41,342 bases of DNA from an uncultured Lachnospiraceae bacterium (GTDB lineage: Bacteria; Bacillota; Clostridia; Lachnospirales; Lachnospiraceae), in the NCBI GenBank assembly GCA_947175035.1, contig CAMWLG010000029.1:1-41342 (forward strand), read 5' to 3'. Positions 26,157-33,570 of this stretch are shown one piece after another; within the stretch, counting starts at the first letter, position 1, and each line of letters starts with the position of its first letter. The notes under the pieces were generated by a model that was given only the letters and a program-made list of their open reading frames with translations, made no database searches and was not told the DNA's origin. A program made the position numbers and the translations under genes.

Positions 26157-27725
26157 TCATCCGCCTTTGACAATCAGGAGTTTTTGACCAATCTGTAACT
26201 CATCACTGCTCAGATTGTTGATTTCCCTGATTTTCTCCACGGACACATAATACTTTCTTCCAATATTCCACAGATTATCCCCCGACTTCACCACATAGAT
26301 CACCATCCCCGGCAGACTACTCATCAGCGCACTGTCCGGCTCCGTCACCTCAACCTGACTGATCATATCCATGGGAACCTTCTCAAAGACCATGGTATTA
26401 AAGCAAAGGATTGCCTTGACATCCATCTCCTCGCCGTCCAGCATGGTGACTTGAAGCTGTTCCACCTCCGCATGAACTTTCCCGGTATCGTCCTGAGAGA
26501 TCCCTGGCACCTCCAATGTATAGTGATAAGGAATCTGTGCGTCCACACAGGCATAAGGGTTGGCGTCATCCCCCGTGATATACATTACCTTGACCTGAAT
26601 ACCCCCTTGCATCAAGATTCCGTTTTCCACAGTGGACTGCTGCATGGAAGCCACCTTTGCCGAGCTGTGCAACAGCTGCAAGATACCCGCGCCGCCGCTT
26701 GGAATGCGGATGTGGTCGGTCACCTTGGTTTTGCCGGTGACACAGGAACGAATGCGATTAAGCGTCACCCTGTGGGTCTGGGCATGCACCTCTTTCGTCA
26801 CCCCGTAAATATCCGAAAGAATCTCCGTGGTATCCTCCTCATAGATACGAATGTGAATATCTAATGCAAGCTCAATGCCGACACACCGCTCTTCGCCGTC
26901 CAAATCAGGACGAACGGTAAGTTCCTGCTGCCCTTGCACATAATGGATATCCGGCAGCATTCCCTCCCTGCACCCATGGCATTCCAGCACACCAGAGAAG
27001 GGCATGGTAGTTTCAAAAGAGCGAACGGGTCTGTCTTCCCCCTCCCCTTCATAGAGCAAAAAAAGCTGCACGTCTCCCTGAATACTCAGCTTCTCCTCCA
27101 TTACCTTGAATTCCACATCTCCCAAATGTACCGTGCTCCACAAAATGCGGAAAATATTGGGATAATTGGCAGGCAGCGTCACCTCGTCCCGAATGCGGAA
27201 AATATCATTTTTGCAGATGGCAATTTGAGCAAGCTGCATGGGCATCTTACGGTATTCCAGCCAGTCGGACGACGCTCCGTCCCCATGAATGCCAATGGGC
27301 GCCTCTTCATCATAAAGCTCTTCCACAGATGCCATCAGCGTCACCAGAGAGCGGATGCTGAGCTTGCGGGAATTGATGATCCCTACGCTGAAATCCTCCA
27401 CCTCCCCGGACGCTTCCACGGTATCCGAGGGCATCACACCTTTCATGATCAGCTTTTCCTCAAAAGGGATATCGCCCCCAAAGGGAACCAGACTGCTTCC
27501 CGACTCCTGAGTGTGGTAAAGTATTTCAAAATGCATATGTCCCCGCAGACTCACGGAATCCGTGCCCGGTTTGATTTCCTCAATAATAATCTCAGCTTTC
27601 TCCAAATTAATGTTGCTTACGTCAGGCTTACTCTCGGGAATATTCCTGTCATCCTCCAGCGTAATCTGTGTGACCGCCTCGGAACGGATGCGATCCATAT
27701 GTATATTCTTTTTTAATAAGTCCAC
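26157..27725 (-). CDS. sipL: SipL-like spore morphogenesis protein (DUF3794 and LysM)
   Basis: A 522-residue protein with repeated DUF3794 (SPOCS) units over about residues 1-440 and a C-terminal LysM domain (VIYVVKSGDNLWNIGRKY through LQIGQKLLIV, about 472-520). This layout is that of C. difficile SipL, which binds SpoIVA through its LysM domain and anchors the spore coat around the forespore. The start is taken as GTG at 27725, with GGAGG eight bases upstream and VDLLKKN as N-terminus; ATG codons further upstream fall in the promoter region. A sigma-E-like promoter is visible. The gene is monocistronic and ends at the strong convergent terminator. Confidence 0.88.
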   Translation of the reverse strand: MDLLKKNIHMDRIRSEAVTQITLEDDRNIPESKPDVSNINLEKAEIIIEEIKPGTDSVSLRGHMHFEILYHTQESGSSLVPFGGDIPFEEKLIMKGVMPSDTVEASGEVEDFSVGIINSRKLSIRSLVTLMASVEELYDEEAPIGIHGDGASSDWLEYRKMPMQLAQIAICKNDIFRIRDEVTLPANYPNIFRILWSTVHLGDVEFKVMEEKLSIQGDVQLFLLYEGEGEDRPVRSFETTMPFSGVLECHGCREGMLPDIHYVQGQQELTVRPDLDGEERCVGIELALDIHIRIYEEDTTEILSDIYGVTKEVHAQTHRVTLNRIRSCVTGKTKVTDHIRIPSGGAGILQLLHSSAKVASMQQSTVENGILMQGGIQVKVMYITGDDANPYACVDAQIPYHYTLEVPGISQDDTGKVHAEVEQLQVTMLDGEEMDVKAILCFNTMVFEKVPMDMISQVEVTEPDSALMSSLPGMVIYVVKSGDNLWNIGRKYYVSVEKIREINNLSSDELQIGQKLLIVKGG

Positions 27726-27750
27726 GAAAAATACCTCCATATAGATACTG

Positions 27751-27788
27751 ATATAGATATCTATATGCAGGTATTGGGAATGATATGA
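27751..27788 (-). promoter_or_regulatory. Sigma-E-like promoter of the sipL homologue, with palindrome
   Basis: On the minus strand TCATATC (27782-27788) and CATATAGAT (27759-27767), 14 bases apart, approximate the mother-cell sigma-E pattern (ATA...CATA). The -10 side overlaps a perfect 16-base palindrome (27751-27766). The resulting leader would be about 20 nt, just enough for the GGAGG site. Confidence 0.35.
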
Positions 27789-27824
27789 CCTGTTCATTCA
27801 ACTAATATTGAAACGCTTTCCTAC

Positions 27825-28733
27825 TCAGCCTTCCACCGCCCCAATCAAATCCGCCAGCTTCTCCACATGATATTGCTCCATATACGCCTCAATCCCCTTT
27901 ACTACCTCCACTGTGGTGTATGGATTAACAAAGTTCATGGCGCCGACACTCACCGCGGATGCTCCCGCCAAAATGAACTCAATGGCGTCTTCCGCCGTAG
28001 CAATACCGCCCATGCCGATGATGGGAATCTGTACCGCATGAGCCGCCTGATACACCATGCGAACCGCAATGGGCTTGATAGCGGGACCACTCATGCCGCC
28101 AGTCTTGTTGGCAATGGCAAATTTACGGCGATGAATATCAATCTTCATACCCGTGAGGGTGTTGATCAAAGACAACGCATCTGCCCCTGCAGCCTCCGCC
28201 GCCTTCGCCATTTCCCCAATATCCGTCACATTGGGACTAAGCTTCATGATGATGGGCTGCTTTGCGTGCTTTTTGACCTCCTTCGTGATATGGCTTAGGG
28301 CATCCGCCTTCTGTCCAAAAGCGATTGCCCCCTCCTTCACGTTGGGACAGGACACATTAATCTCCAGCATGGACACCGCGGGCTCATCCCCCAGCTTCTC
28401 CACCACTTCCACATAATCCTCCACCGTCTTGCCGCAGACATTCACGATAATCTTGGTATTATATTGTTTCAAAAAAGGAATATCCCTCTCCATAAACACA
28501 TCAATGCCTGGATTTTGCAGCCCGATAGCGTTGAGCATACCACCGTAAACCTCCGCCACACGGGGGGTAGGATTACCAGGCCATGGCACATTCGCCACAC
28601 CCTTAGTCACCACGGCGCCTAATTGGTTCAAATCCACGAACTCCGAATATTCCATTCCAGAGCCAAAGGTTCCCGATGCTGTCATCACGGGGTTCTTAAA
28701 TGTGATACCTGCAATGATTGTCTGTGTATTCAT
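27825..28733 (-). CDS. pyrD: Dihydroorotate dehydrogenase B, catalytic subunit
   Basis: Oxidises dihydroorotate to orotate in pyrimidine synthesis. The 302-residue FMN barrel belongs to class 1B: it has NVSCPNVKEG with the catalytic Cys129, KLSPNVTDI, and the C-terminal FMN phosphate loop GMGGIATAEDA. The partner pyrK ends seven bases upstream, as required for the NAD-linked heterotetramer. GAGG precedes the ATG by five bases within the end region of pyrK. The protein is cytosolic. Confidence 0.97.
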   Translation of the reverse strand: MNTQTIIAGITFKNPVMTASGTFGSGMEYSEFVDLNQLGAVVTKGVANVPWPGNPTPRVAEVYGGMLNAIGLQNPGIDVFMERDIPFLKQYNTKIIVNVCGKTVEDYVEVVEKLGDEPAVSMLEINVSCPNVKEGAIAFGQKADALSHITKEVKKHAKQPIIMKLSPNVTDIGEMAKAAEAAGADALSLINTLTGMKIDIHRRKFAIANKTGGMSGPAIKPIAVRMVYQAAHAVQIPIIGMGGIATAEDAIEFILAGASAVSVGAMNFVNPYTTVEVVKGIEAYMEQYHVEKLADLIGAVEG

Positions 28734-28740
28734 CTAATCC

Positions 28741-29538
28741 TCACCCTCCTATTTCCACTTCCCCCGCTTCAAAAACGGGTCCCTCGGTACAAATGCGTGC
28801 ATTATGCACATGAGAGTGATGATCCATATCCCTCGTTTTCACCACACATCCCAAACATGCCCCCACGCCACATGCCATATGTTCCTCCAAAGAGATGTAA
28901 GCAGGAATGTTCGCCTGTGCCGCATACCGCTTGATGGCGCAAAGCATCGGCATCGGGCCGCAGGCATAAATCAAATCCGCCTTCAGTCCCCTCTCCTCTA
29001 TGACATTCATCACATTGCCCTTCGTCCCTGTGCTGCCATCCTCCGTGGCAATATACACCTGCCCATACCGCACCAGATCCTCCTGCAAAAAGGTCAGGCT
29101 ATCCCGATAGCCCACAATCACCTGAATATTCTCCCTGTCCGTCACGGCATTCAGCGCCTTCGCCAATTGCAGCATGGGCGGAATCCCGATACCGCCGCCC
29201 ATAAGAAATACCTTTTTACCGGCAGCCGCCTCCACGGGAAATCCATTTCCCAAGGTACCCATAATGTCAATCGTATCCTCCGCCTGATAATGGGAGAATT
29301 CCTTCGTGCCCTGCCCCGCGACACGGTAGACTATCCGCAGCGCAGCTTTGTCCTCCCTTACCTCACAGATACTGATAGGGCGGGGCAGGAGGGTGCTCCT
29401 GTCCTTGGGGTACACGCACAAGAACTGCCCCGGAAGGGCATTCTGCGCCAGGCTTGTCCCTATCCACATGTCATAAATCGCAGGGGCGATCTCCTGTTGA
29501 AAAATCACTGTGGCTGTTTGTTTCTGTTTCATGGTCAT
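28741..29538 (-). CDS. pyrK: Dihydroorotate dehydrogenase B, electron-transfer subunit
   Basis: Carries electrons from PyrD to NAD+. About 265 residues: an FAD-binding domain (RPISICEV), an NAD-binding domain (GGGIGIPPML) and a C-terminal 2Fe-2S site, CGVGACLGC plus a distal Cys in ARICTEGPVF. The stretch between the third and fourth Cys is longer than usual and His-rich (DHHSHVHNA), but the ligands are intact. The ATG at 29538 has GAGG five bases upstream; a GTG one codon earlier is possible. It follows the Rpn remnant by 30 bases and probably shares the promoter at 30118-30145. Confidence 0.95.
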   Translation of the reverse strand: MTMKQKQTATVIFQQEIAPAIYDMWIGTSLAQNALPGQFLCVYPKDRSTLLPRPISICEVREDKAALRIVYRVAGQGTKEFSHYQAEDTIDIMGTLGNGFPVEAAAGKKVFLMGGGIGIPPMLQLAKALNAVTDRENIQVIVGYRDSLTFLQEDLVRYGQVYIATEDGSTGTKGNVMNVIEERGLKADLIYACGPMPMLCAIKRYAAQANIPAYISLEEHMACGVGACLGCVVKTRDMDHHSHVHNARICTEGPVFEAGEVEIGG

Positions 29539-29568
29539 CACATCCTCGTTTTCTTGATTTTCTTATTC

Positions 29569-29982
29569 CTATTGATTGATATTCCTCTCAAACTCCCGCA
29601 AGTCGCTTGCGTTCATTGCCATCTCAAACCATGTATCCAATGTGTCAAGGTTCCGTTCCGCCAGAATCCGCTCTTGCATAGCCTGCGGGACATCACCCAA
29701 CCCTTTCAGTACTTGAAGTATATACATGGCCCTACCTTCAGCCCTACCTTCATTTCTGACGAACTCGTCCTCAGCGCGGCGGTCCATTTTGGCCTTCATA
29801 TAGGACTCGTATGTCTCTCTCACTATCCTGCCCAGACTCATCCTTCTCACAACCTCCACCGCCTCTGCGACCCCTGCGTTCTTTGTCCTGATCATATCCA
29901 ATCCCTCCATCGTTTCCGTGTTGAAAAGCTGTATCCAGTCGTTCATCGCGTCCCCGTCCCGTAGCGGCTTGTTCAGTTCCAC
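29569..29982 (-). pseudogene. C-terminal remnant of a PD-(D/E)XK (Rpn-type) nuclease/transposase family protein
   Basis: A 137-residue reading frame matching only the C-terminal part of the Rpn/PD-(D/E)XK nuclease family common in Lachnospiraceae: W-x-LFNTET, LDMIRTKNAGVAEAVEVVRRMSLG, then the charged RAEDEFVRNEGRAEGRA repeat. The N-terminal nuclease domain that should precede it is absent, and the 186 bases upstream show no trace of it. It begins with GTG at 29982 with GGAGG seven bases upstream, so it may still be translated. It lies at the left edge of the AT-rich cassette inside the pyrimidine genes. Confidence 0.65.
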
Positions 29983-30001
29983 AGGAGAACCTCCATCTGT
30001 G
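29980..30001 (-). promoter_or_regulatory. Hairpin sequestering a ribosome site and start codon
   Basis: CACAGGAG at 29980-29987 is complementary to the CTCC..TGTG side at 29991-30001. On the minus strand the paired bases include GGAGG and the GTG start of the Rpn remnant, so the RNA could mask translation initiation. Confidence 0.35.
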
Positions 30002-30117
30002 AAAAATCTCCTGCCTTTAAATTGTTATAATGGATTAAAAGCATAGATTTTCCAGAAATGGCTTGAATGAAATAAAGAAACCTTTAAATGTTCAAGAAAT
30101 TGTTATGCTTTATGTTG

Positions 30118-30145
30118 ATTGTAACACATTGGCAGGAATTGTCAA
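30118..30145 (-). promoter_or_regulatory. Promoter upstream of the Rpn remnant, pyrK and pyrD
   Basis: TTGACA (30140-30145) and TACAAT (30118-30123), 16 bases apart, on the minus strand. It gives pyrKD an origin of transcription separate from pyrC. The leader of about 130 nt shows no obvious PyrR site or attenuator. Confidence 0.6.
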
Positions 30146-30168
30146 ATAAAAAATTTCAATTCTAAAAT

Positions 30169-30768
30169 TCAGGAATTCTTATCCGCGTGCTGATTGCCCT
30201 TGAACTCCTTCTCCACATGACAATGCTCGTGCTTTCCAACCAACAGGTTGCCTTCAAAATCCAGCTCAATAATATATGGCATCCAGTCTATAATTCTCAG
30301 GAAATCTTCACAGCCAAAATGATTATCATAAAAATTCAATATCGTGCTAAGGGCAGTACCATGGGTTCCCACAACAATTTCCTTATCCTGATTAGATGAC
30401 AAAATTTCGTTCAAAGCTTCCATGTTACGTCTCTGAACCATAGCAATTGATTCTCCACCATCTTCATGATACTCATGGTCAGCCCATCGTTTCTGAAACA
30501 TTCCATGGTTGTTGCCATCCGGACCTTTTTCACGCTCTCGCAATCTCTCGTCTGTGATAATCTCTTTTCCAAAAAAGGCGGCTGCATCTGCAATAGTATC
30601 CATGCTGCGCTTGTATGGACTGCAATAAAACACATCTATTTTCTTATCCTTCAAAAATTCCAATACCATTGCAGAATCTCTCTTTCCTTCTTCCGTCAAA
30701 GGTCTTGTTCTGTCCTCTTTCCAAGCATGCTCCGGCTGTGCATGACGCACAAAATATACTCTTGTCAT
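30169..30768 (-). CDS. Histidine phosphatase family protein
   Basis: A 199-residue phosphoglycerate-mutase-like phosphatase. The N-terminal RHAQPEH carries the phosphorylated His, SPYKRSMDT the second Arg, and GTHGTALST the second catalytic His. A Glu in LREREKG fits the proton donor. Substrates of this broad family range from sugar phosphates to nucleotides and cannot be inferred. The ATG at 30768 has AGGAG seven bases upstream; the reading frame upstream runs into the methyltransferase scrap. It is the last gene of the AT-rich cassette. Confidence 0.9.
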   Translation of the reverse strand: MTRVYFVRHAQPEHAWKEDRTRPLTEEGKRDSAMVLEFLKDKKIDVFYCSPYKRSMDTIADAAAFFGKEIITDERLREREKGPDGNNHGMFQKRWADHEYHEDGGESIAMVQRRNMEALNEILSSNQDKEIVVGTHGTALSTILNFYDNHFGCEDFLRIIDWMPYIIELDFEGNLLVGKHEHCHVEKEFKGNQHADKNS

Positions 30769-30788
30769 ACTCTGTCTCCTATCTCTTC

Positions 30789-30893
30789 TCAATCATTAAA
30801 TGATGAAAAAAACGCAATATCTCCCAATTGCTTCCACACAATCCGCTTCATCAAACATTCCCAGGGTTGTAGATCTGTCACTTTTTTACTCAC
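30789..30893 (-). pseudogene. N-terminal fragment of a SAM-dependent methyltransferase
   Basis: A 34-codon frame starts with GTG overlapping the TAG stop of the upstream gene by one base. It reads VTDLQPWECLMKRIVWKQLGDI, which resembles the region just before the SAM-binding motif in class I methyltransferases (QPW..L....VW.QLGDI, then LDFGSG). After GDI the sequence changes to a T-rich stretch and a stop, so motif I and the rest are missing. This looks like the stump left by a deletion between it and the phosphatase gene. Recognition rests on my memory of the family and should be treated as moderate. Confidence 0.45.
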
Positions 30894-31957
30894 TATATTA
30901 ACTCCATTTCATCTTCCATTTTCACGAATCCATACTTTTCATACAGTGGTTTCCCCATATCCGTTGCCTCTAGAGCAATCTGCAATACGCCCCGTTTCCT
31001 TGCATCCTTTACCAGTAAATCCAATGTCTGAAATGCAATTCCCTGCCTGCGGTATTTCGGAGCAGTATACATATTCATAATATATGCTTTTGTTCCTGTT
31101 GGATTATGATATGTCGGCATCACCTGATAGAAGCTGACTCCGCCTGCACCGATAAAGGTTCCATTATCATATACCAGATAGGCAATATGTTCACCGTTCT
31201 CTAATGCCCGCTTATAATATGTATAAGACTCTTTCTCCACCAGAGACATATCCACATCATCAGACAACTTATTGGCAGCTCGAAGAACAATAATTCTTGT
31301 TCTCACCAGTTCATCTATATCTTCTATGGATGATTTTTTATATTCAAAAATACTATCTGGCAGACAATTCAGGTACATATAAAGCGCATCTGTATTTTCT
31401 TCCAATACATGCATCAACCTGTCAGATGGGTTTGCATAAACAATCCCACAATCTACTTCTCCAAGATCTTTTCGCACTGGAAATGCTAATCTTTCCTCCT
31501 CCAAATCAAACTGAGCATCTACACCTTTTTTATTGCCTCTTGCATCCAAACGAATCCATCTATCCAATGATTTGACATAAACAGCATTTAGCGCATGAAT
31601 ACAAAATCCGGTTTCCGGCACATCACCTAATGTGAGGCGTTGATAACAAATACCAGCGGGGATTCCACATGCACGGAGCAGCGCCGCAAGAAGATTTGCT
31701 TTTGCCCAGCAAATTCCTACACCTTGTTCCAGCACTTCTGTAGCAGACTTAGTAACCCGTCTATCCTGTGCATCCCAAGAATGCTTTATTTCATCACGCA
31801 CAAACTCATACACATTCTTGACCAAAGCGATTTCATCCGTAATTTTACGTTTAAATTCATCAGCCTTTGATAAAATCCCAGCGTCGTTCCAATTTATATA
31901 TTTTGATACTGACAAGTATTCCTCTATGGCATCTTTAATAACTAATTCCTTTATCAT
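30893..31957 (-). CDS. Transglutaminase-like domain fused to GNAT acetyltransferase
   Basis: A 354-residue two-domain protein. Residues about 45-175 form a transglutaminase-like cysteine domain with a complete triad: Cys83 (GVGICWAKA), His121 (CIHALNAVYV) and Asp138 (IRLDARGN). Residues about 205-354 form a GNAT N-acetyltransferase with the acetyl-CoA loop RRQGIA and the C-terminal LYEKYGFVKM. No signal peptide is visible, so it is cytosolic. It follows the epimerase gene by 11 bases. Domain calls are confident; the substrate is unknown. A peptide or small-molecule modification role is inference. Confidence 0.85.
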   Translation of the reverse strand: MIKELVIKDAIEEYLSVSKYINWNDAGILSKADEFKRKITDEIALVKNVYEFVRDEIKHSWDAQDRRVTKSATEVLEQGVGICWAKANLLAALLRACGIPAGICYQRLTLGDVPETGFCIHALNAVYVKSLDRWIRLDARGNKKGVDAQFDLEEERLAFPVRKDLGEVDCGIVYANPSDRLMHVLEENTDALYMYLNCLPDSIFEYKKSSIEDIDELVRTRIIVLRAANKLSDDVDMSLVEKESYTYYKRALENGEHIAYLVYDNGTFIGAGGVSFYQVMPTYHNPTGTKAYIMNMYTAPKYRRQGIAFQTLDLLVKDARKRGVLQIALEATDMGKPLYEKYGFVKMEDEMELI

Positions 31958-31968
31958 TTTTGCTCCAT

Positions 31969-32841
31969 CTATTTCTCTTTTACTACCTGAATATAATAAT
32001 CTAACAGTTCATATATCCAATCCTTCAATTCTGTAAATTGATATCCCAAGACTTTTGCTTTATCCGTACAAATACTATATTCAGGTTCCCCATTATAAGG
32101 CGCATCATCACCTTCTGAATCTATAATCGCTTTTGTCCCCGTCTTCTTCTCTACATATTCAATCATTTCTTTTAGTGAGATTGTTCCTTCTGAAGCACCA
32201 TTAATTGCCCCTCTCACATCTTTATCCACTAAAAATGCGAGGAATTTTCCTGCTTCATCTGAACGAATATAACTCATCTGGTAATCAATATTGTCAATAT
32301 TCATCGGAATTGATTTCATAGTATGTTCTACATAAAACAATAGCCTTTTTGTATAATCATCCTTCCCAATGGCAAACGGGTATCTGACCGCGATCCAATT
32401 CTTTTCTGAATACTGCTGCCATAATGCGTACTCTGCCTGACGCTTTATCTGCTCATATGGGAATGCTTTTCTGTCGCACCATATAGGTTCATTTCCAATT
32501 CCATCAAAATCCTCCTCAACGGTATTGATACGTTTTGGATCATACACAGATGTACTGGACATATAAATATACTTATCGCAATCAACAACATCCATTACAT
32601 ACTTAATATCATTGGAACAATATGCAATTTTATCAACTACCACATCGTAATGAGTACCACTTAATGCTTTTCGGACACTTTCTTCCTTAGTCCTTTCCAG
32701 AAATATTCTTTTCACCTGATCGCCAAATGAATCCGACGTTTTTCCGCGGGTTGCAATCGTAACATCATGCCCTGCGGCTAAAAATTCATTCACCATATGT
32801 ATACCAAAATATCTTGTTCCGCCAATGACTAAAATTTTCAT
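31969..32841 (-). CDS. NAD-dependent epimerase/dehydratase (extended SDR)
   Basis: A 290-residue extended short-chain dehydrogenase. The dinucleotide-binding loop is GGTRYFG, the catalytic Tyr/Lys pair is in YEQIKRQAE, and the upstream Ser lies in MSSTSVYD. Similar proteins act on nucleotide sugars or serve as RNA-binding CSP41-like proteins; the substrate here is unknown. Its ATG overlaps the stop of the M24 gene (ATGA), indicating coupled translation. Codon use is AT-rich compared with the neighbouring pyr genes. Confidence 0.88.
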   Translation of the reverse strand: MKILVIGGTRYFGIHMVNEFLAAGHDVTIATRGKTSDSFGDQVKRIFLERTKEESVRKALSGTHYDVVVDKIAYCSNDIKYVMDVVDCDKYIYMSSTSVYDPKRINTVEEDFDGIGNEPIWCDRKAFPYEQIKRQAEYALWQQYSEKNWIAVRYPFAIGKDDYTKRLLFYVEHTMKSIPMNIDNIDYQMSYIRSDEAGKFLAFLVDKDVRGAINGASEGTISLKEMIEYVEKKTGTKAIIDSEGDDAPYNGEPEYSICTDKAKVLGYQFTELKDWIYELLDYYIQVVKEK

Positions 32842-33557
32842 AATTCTACCAACCTGTCTCCATCAAAATAGTAAATATTCTCTTTCTTAAATCCATACTT
32901 TGAATCAGGAAGTGCGATATGCGGTTCAAACGTAAAATAATGTACATCACCAAGCTTCTTCGTATTGCCTTTTTCAATGTAAATTCTGTCATCCTTAGAC
33001 TTCACAATGGAATGTCCAAGATTCCCCATAAAATCAAGATTAATAAATCCATTCTCTACTATAAATTCATTCATATGATAATACAGTTCTTCAAAGGTAG
33101 TTTCTTTCGTGACAAAAGATAAAAGTTCCTCATGGAGTTTTTCTTCCATTTGCAAACCACTTTTCCATTCCGAATTCTCTATTTGCTCTATATCATCTAC
33201 AACTTCACCCTGTTCCACGATAATTGTTCTTGCATAATCTCCCCAGATATTACCTATCTGCGGACTCAAATCAATGGTAATAATATCGTTGTCTCCTATC
33301 ACTCTATCCGAGGTTGCATACTGCTTACCGGATACCGAAACTGTGGTTTCATCTCCCGCAAAAACAAATGCTCCAACATCCCAATACCAAAAAGAATCTG
33401 CACCTGACTCTAACAGCTTTTTCTCACAGTTCTCGCGTATTTCAAGCAGATTTATACCTGGCTTGATCATATTCTTTATGTATTCTATCGTCTGTTTCGC
33501 AGCTTGCTGTATCTGACGGTAAGATTGCTTTTCTGTCTTCTGATATACATCTAACAT
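32838..33557 (-). CDS. M24 (pita-bread fold) metallopeptidase-like protein
   Basis: A 239-residue protein with the aminopeptidase P/methionine aminopeptidase fold and all five metal ligands in order: Asp in ITIDLSP, Asp in GDYARTI, His in GNLGHSI, Glu in FTFEPHI and Glu in KKENIYYF. It lacks the N-terminal creatinase domain of prolidases. It may be a peptidase, or a hydrolase of the creatinase type. The ATG at 33557 is chosen because GGAAG precedes it; an earlier ATG would overlap pyrC. Gap to the pyrC stop is 13 bases. It is the first gene of the AT-rich cassette. Confidence 0.85.
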   Translation of the reverse strand: MLDVYQKTEKQSYRQIQQAAKQTIEYIKNMIKPGINLLEIRENCEKKLLESGADSFWYWDVGAFVFAGDETTVSVSGKQYATSDRVIGDNDIITIDLSPQIGNIWGDYARTIIVEQGEVVDDIEQIENSEWKSGLQMEEKLHEELLSFVTKETTFEELYYHMNEFIVENGFINLDFMGNLGHSIVKSKDDRIYIEKGNTKKLGDVHYFTFEPHIALPDSKYGFKKENIYYFDGDRLVEL

Positions 33558-33570
33558 ATTATCTTCCACT

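Noticed and set aside
26934..27716. 260-codon open frame on the plus strand
   Set aside because: Antisense to the SipL-like gene; no independent support.
28804..29964. 386-codon open frame on the plus strand
   Set aside because: Antisense to pyrK and the Rpn remnant; His/Pro/Leu-rich shadow translation without a start signal.
29983..30168. Missing N-terminal half of the Rpn nuclease in the upstream spacer
   Set aside because: The stretch is AT-rich leader with a promoter; I found no PD-(D/E)XK motif in any frame.
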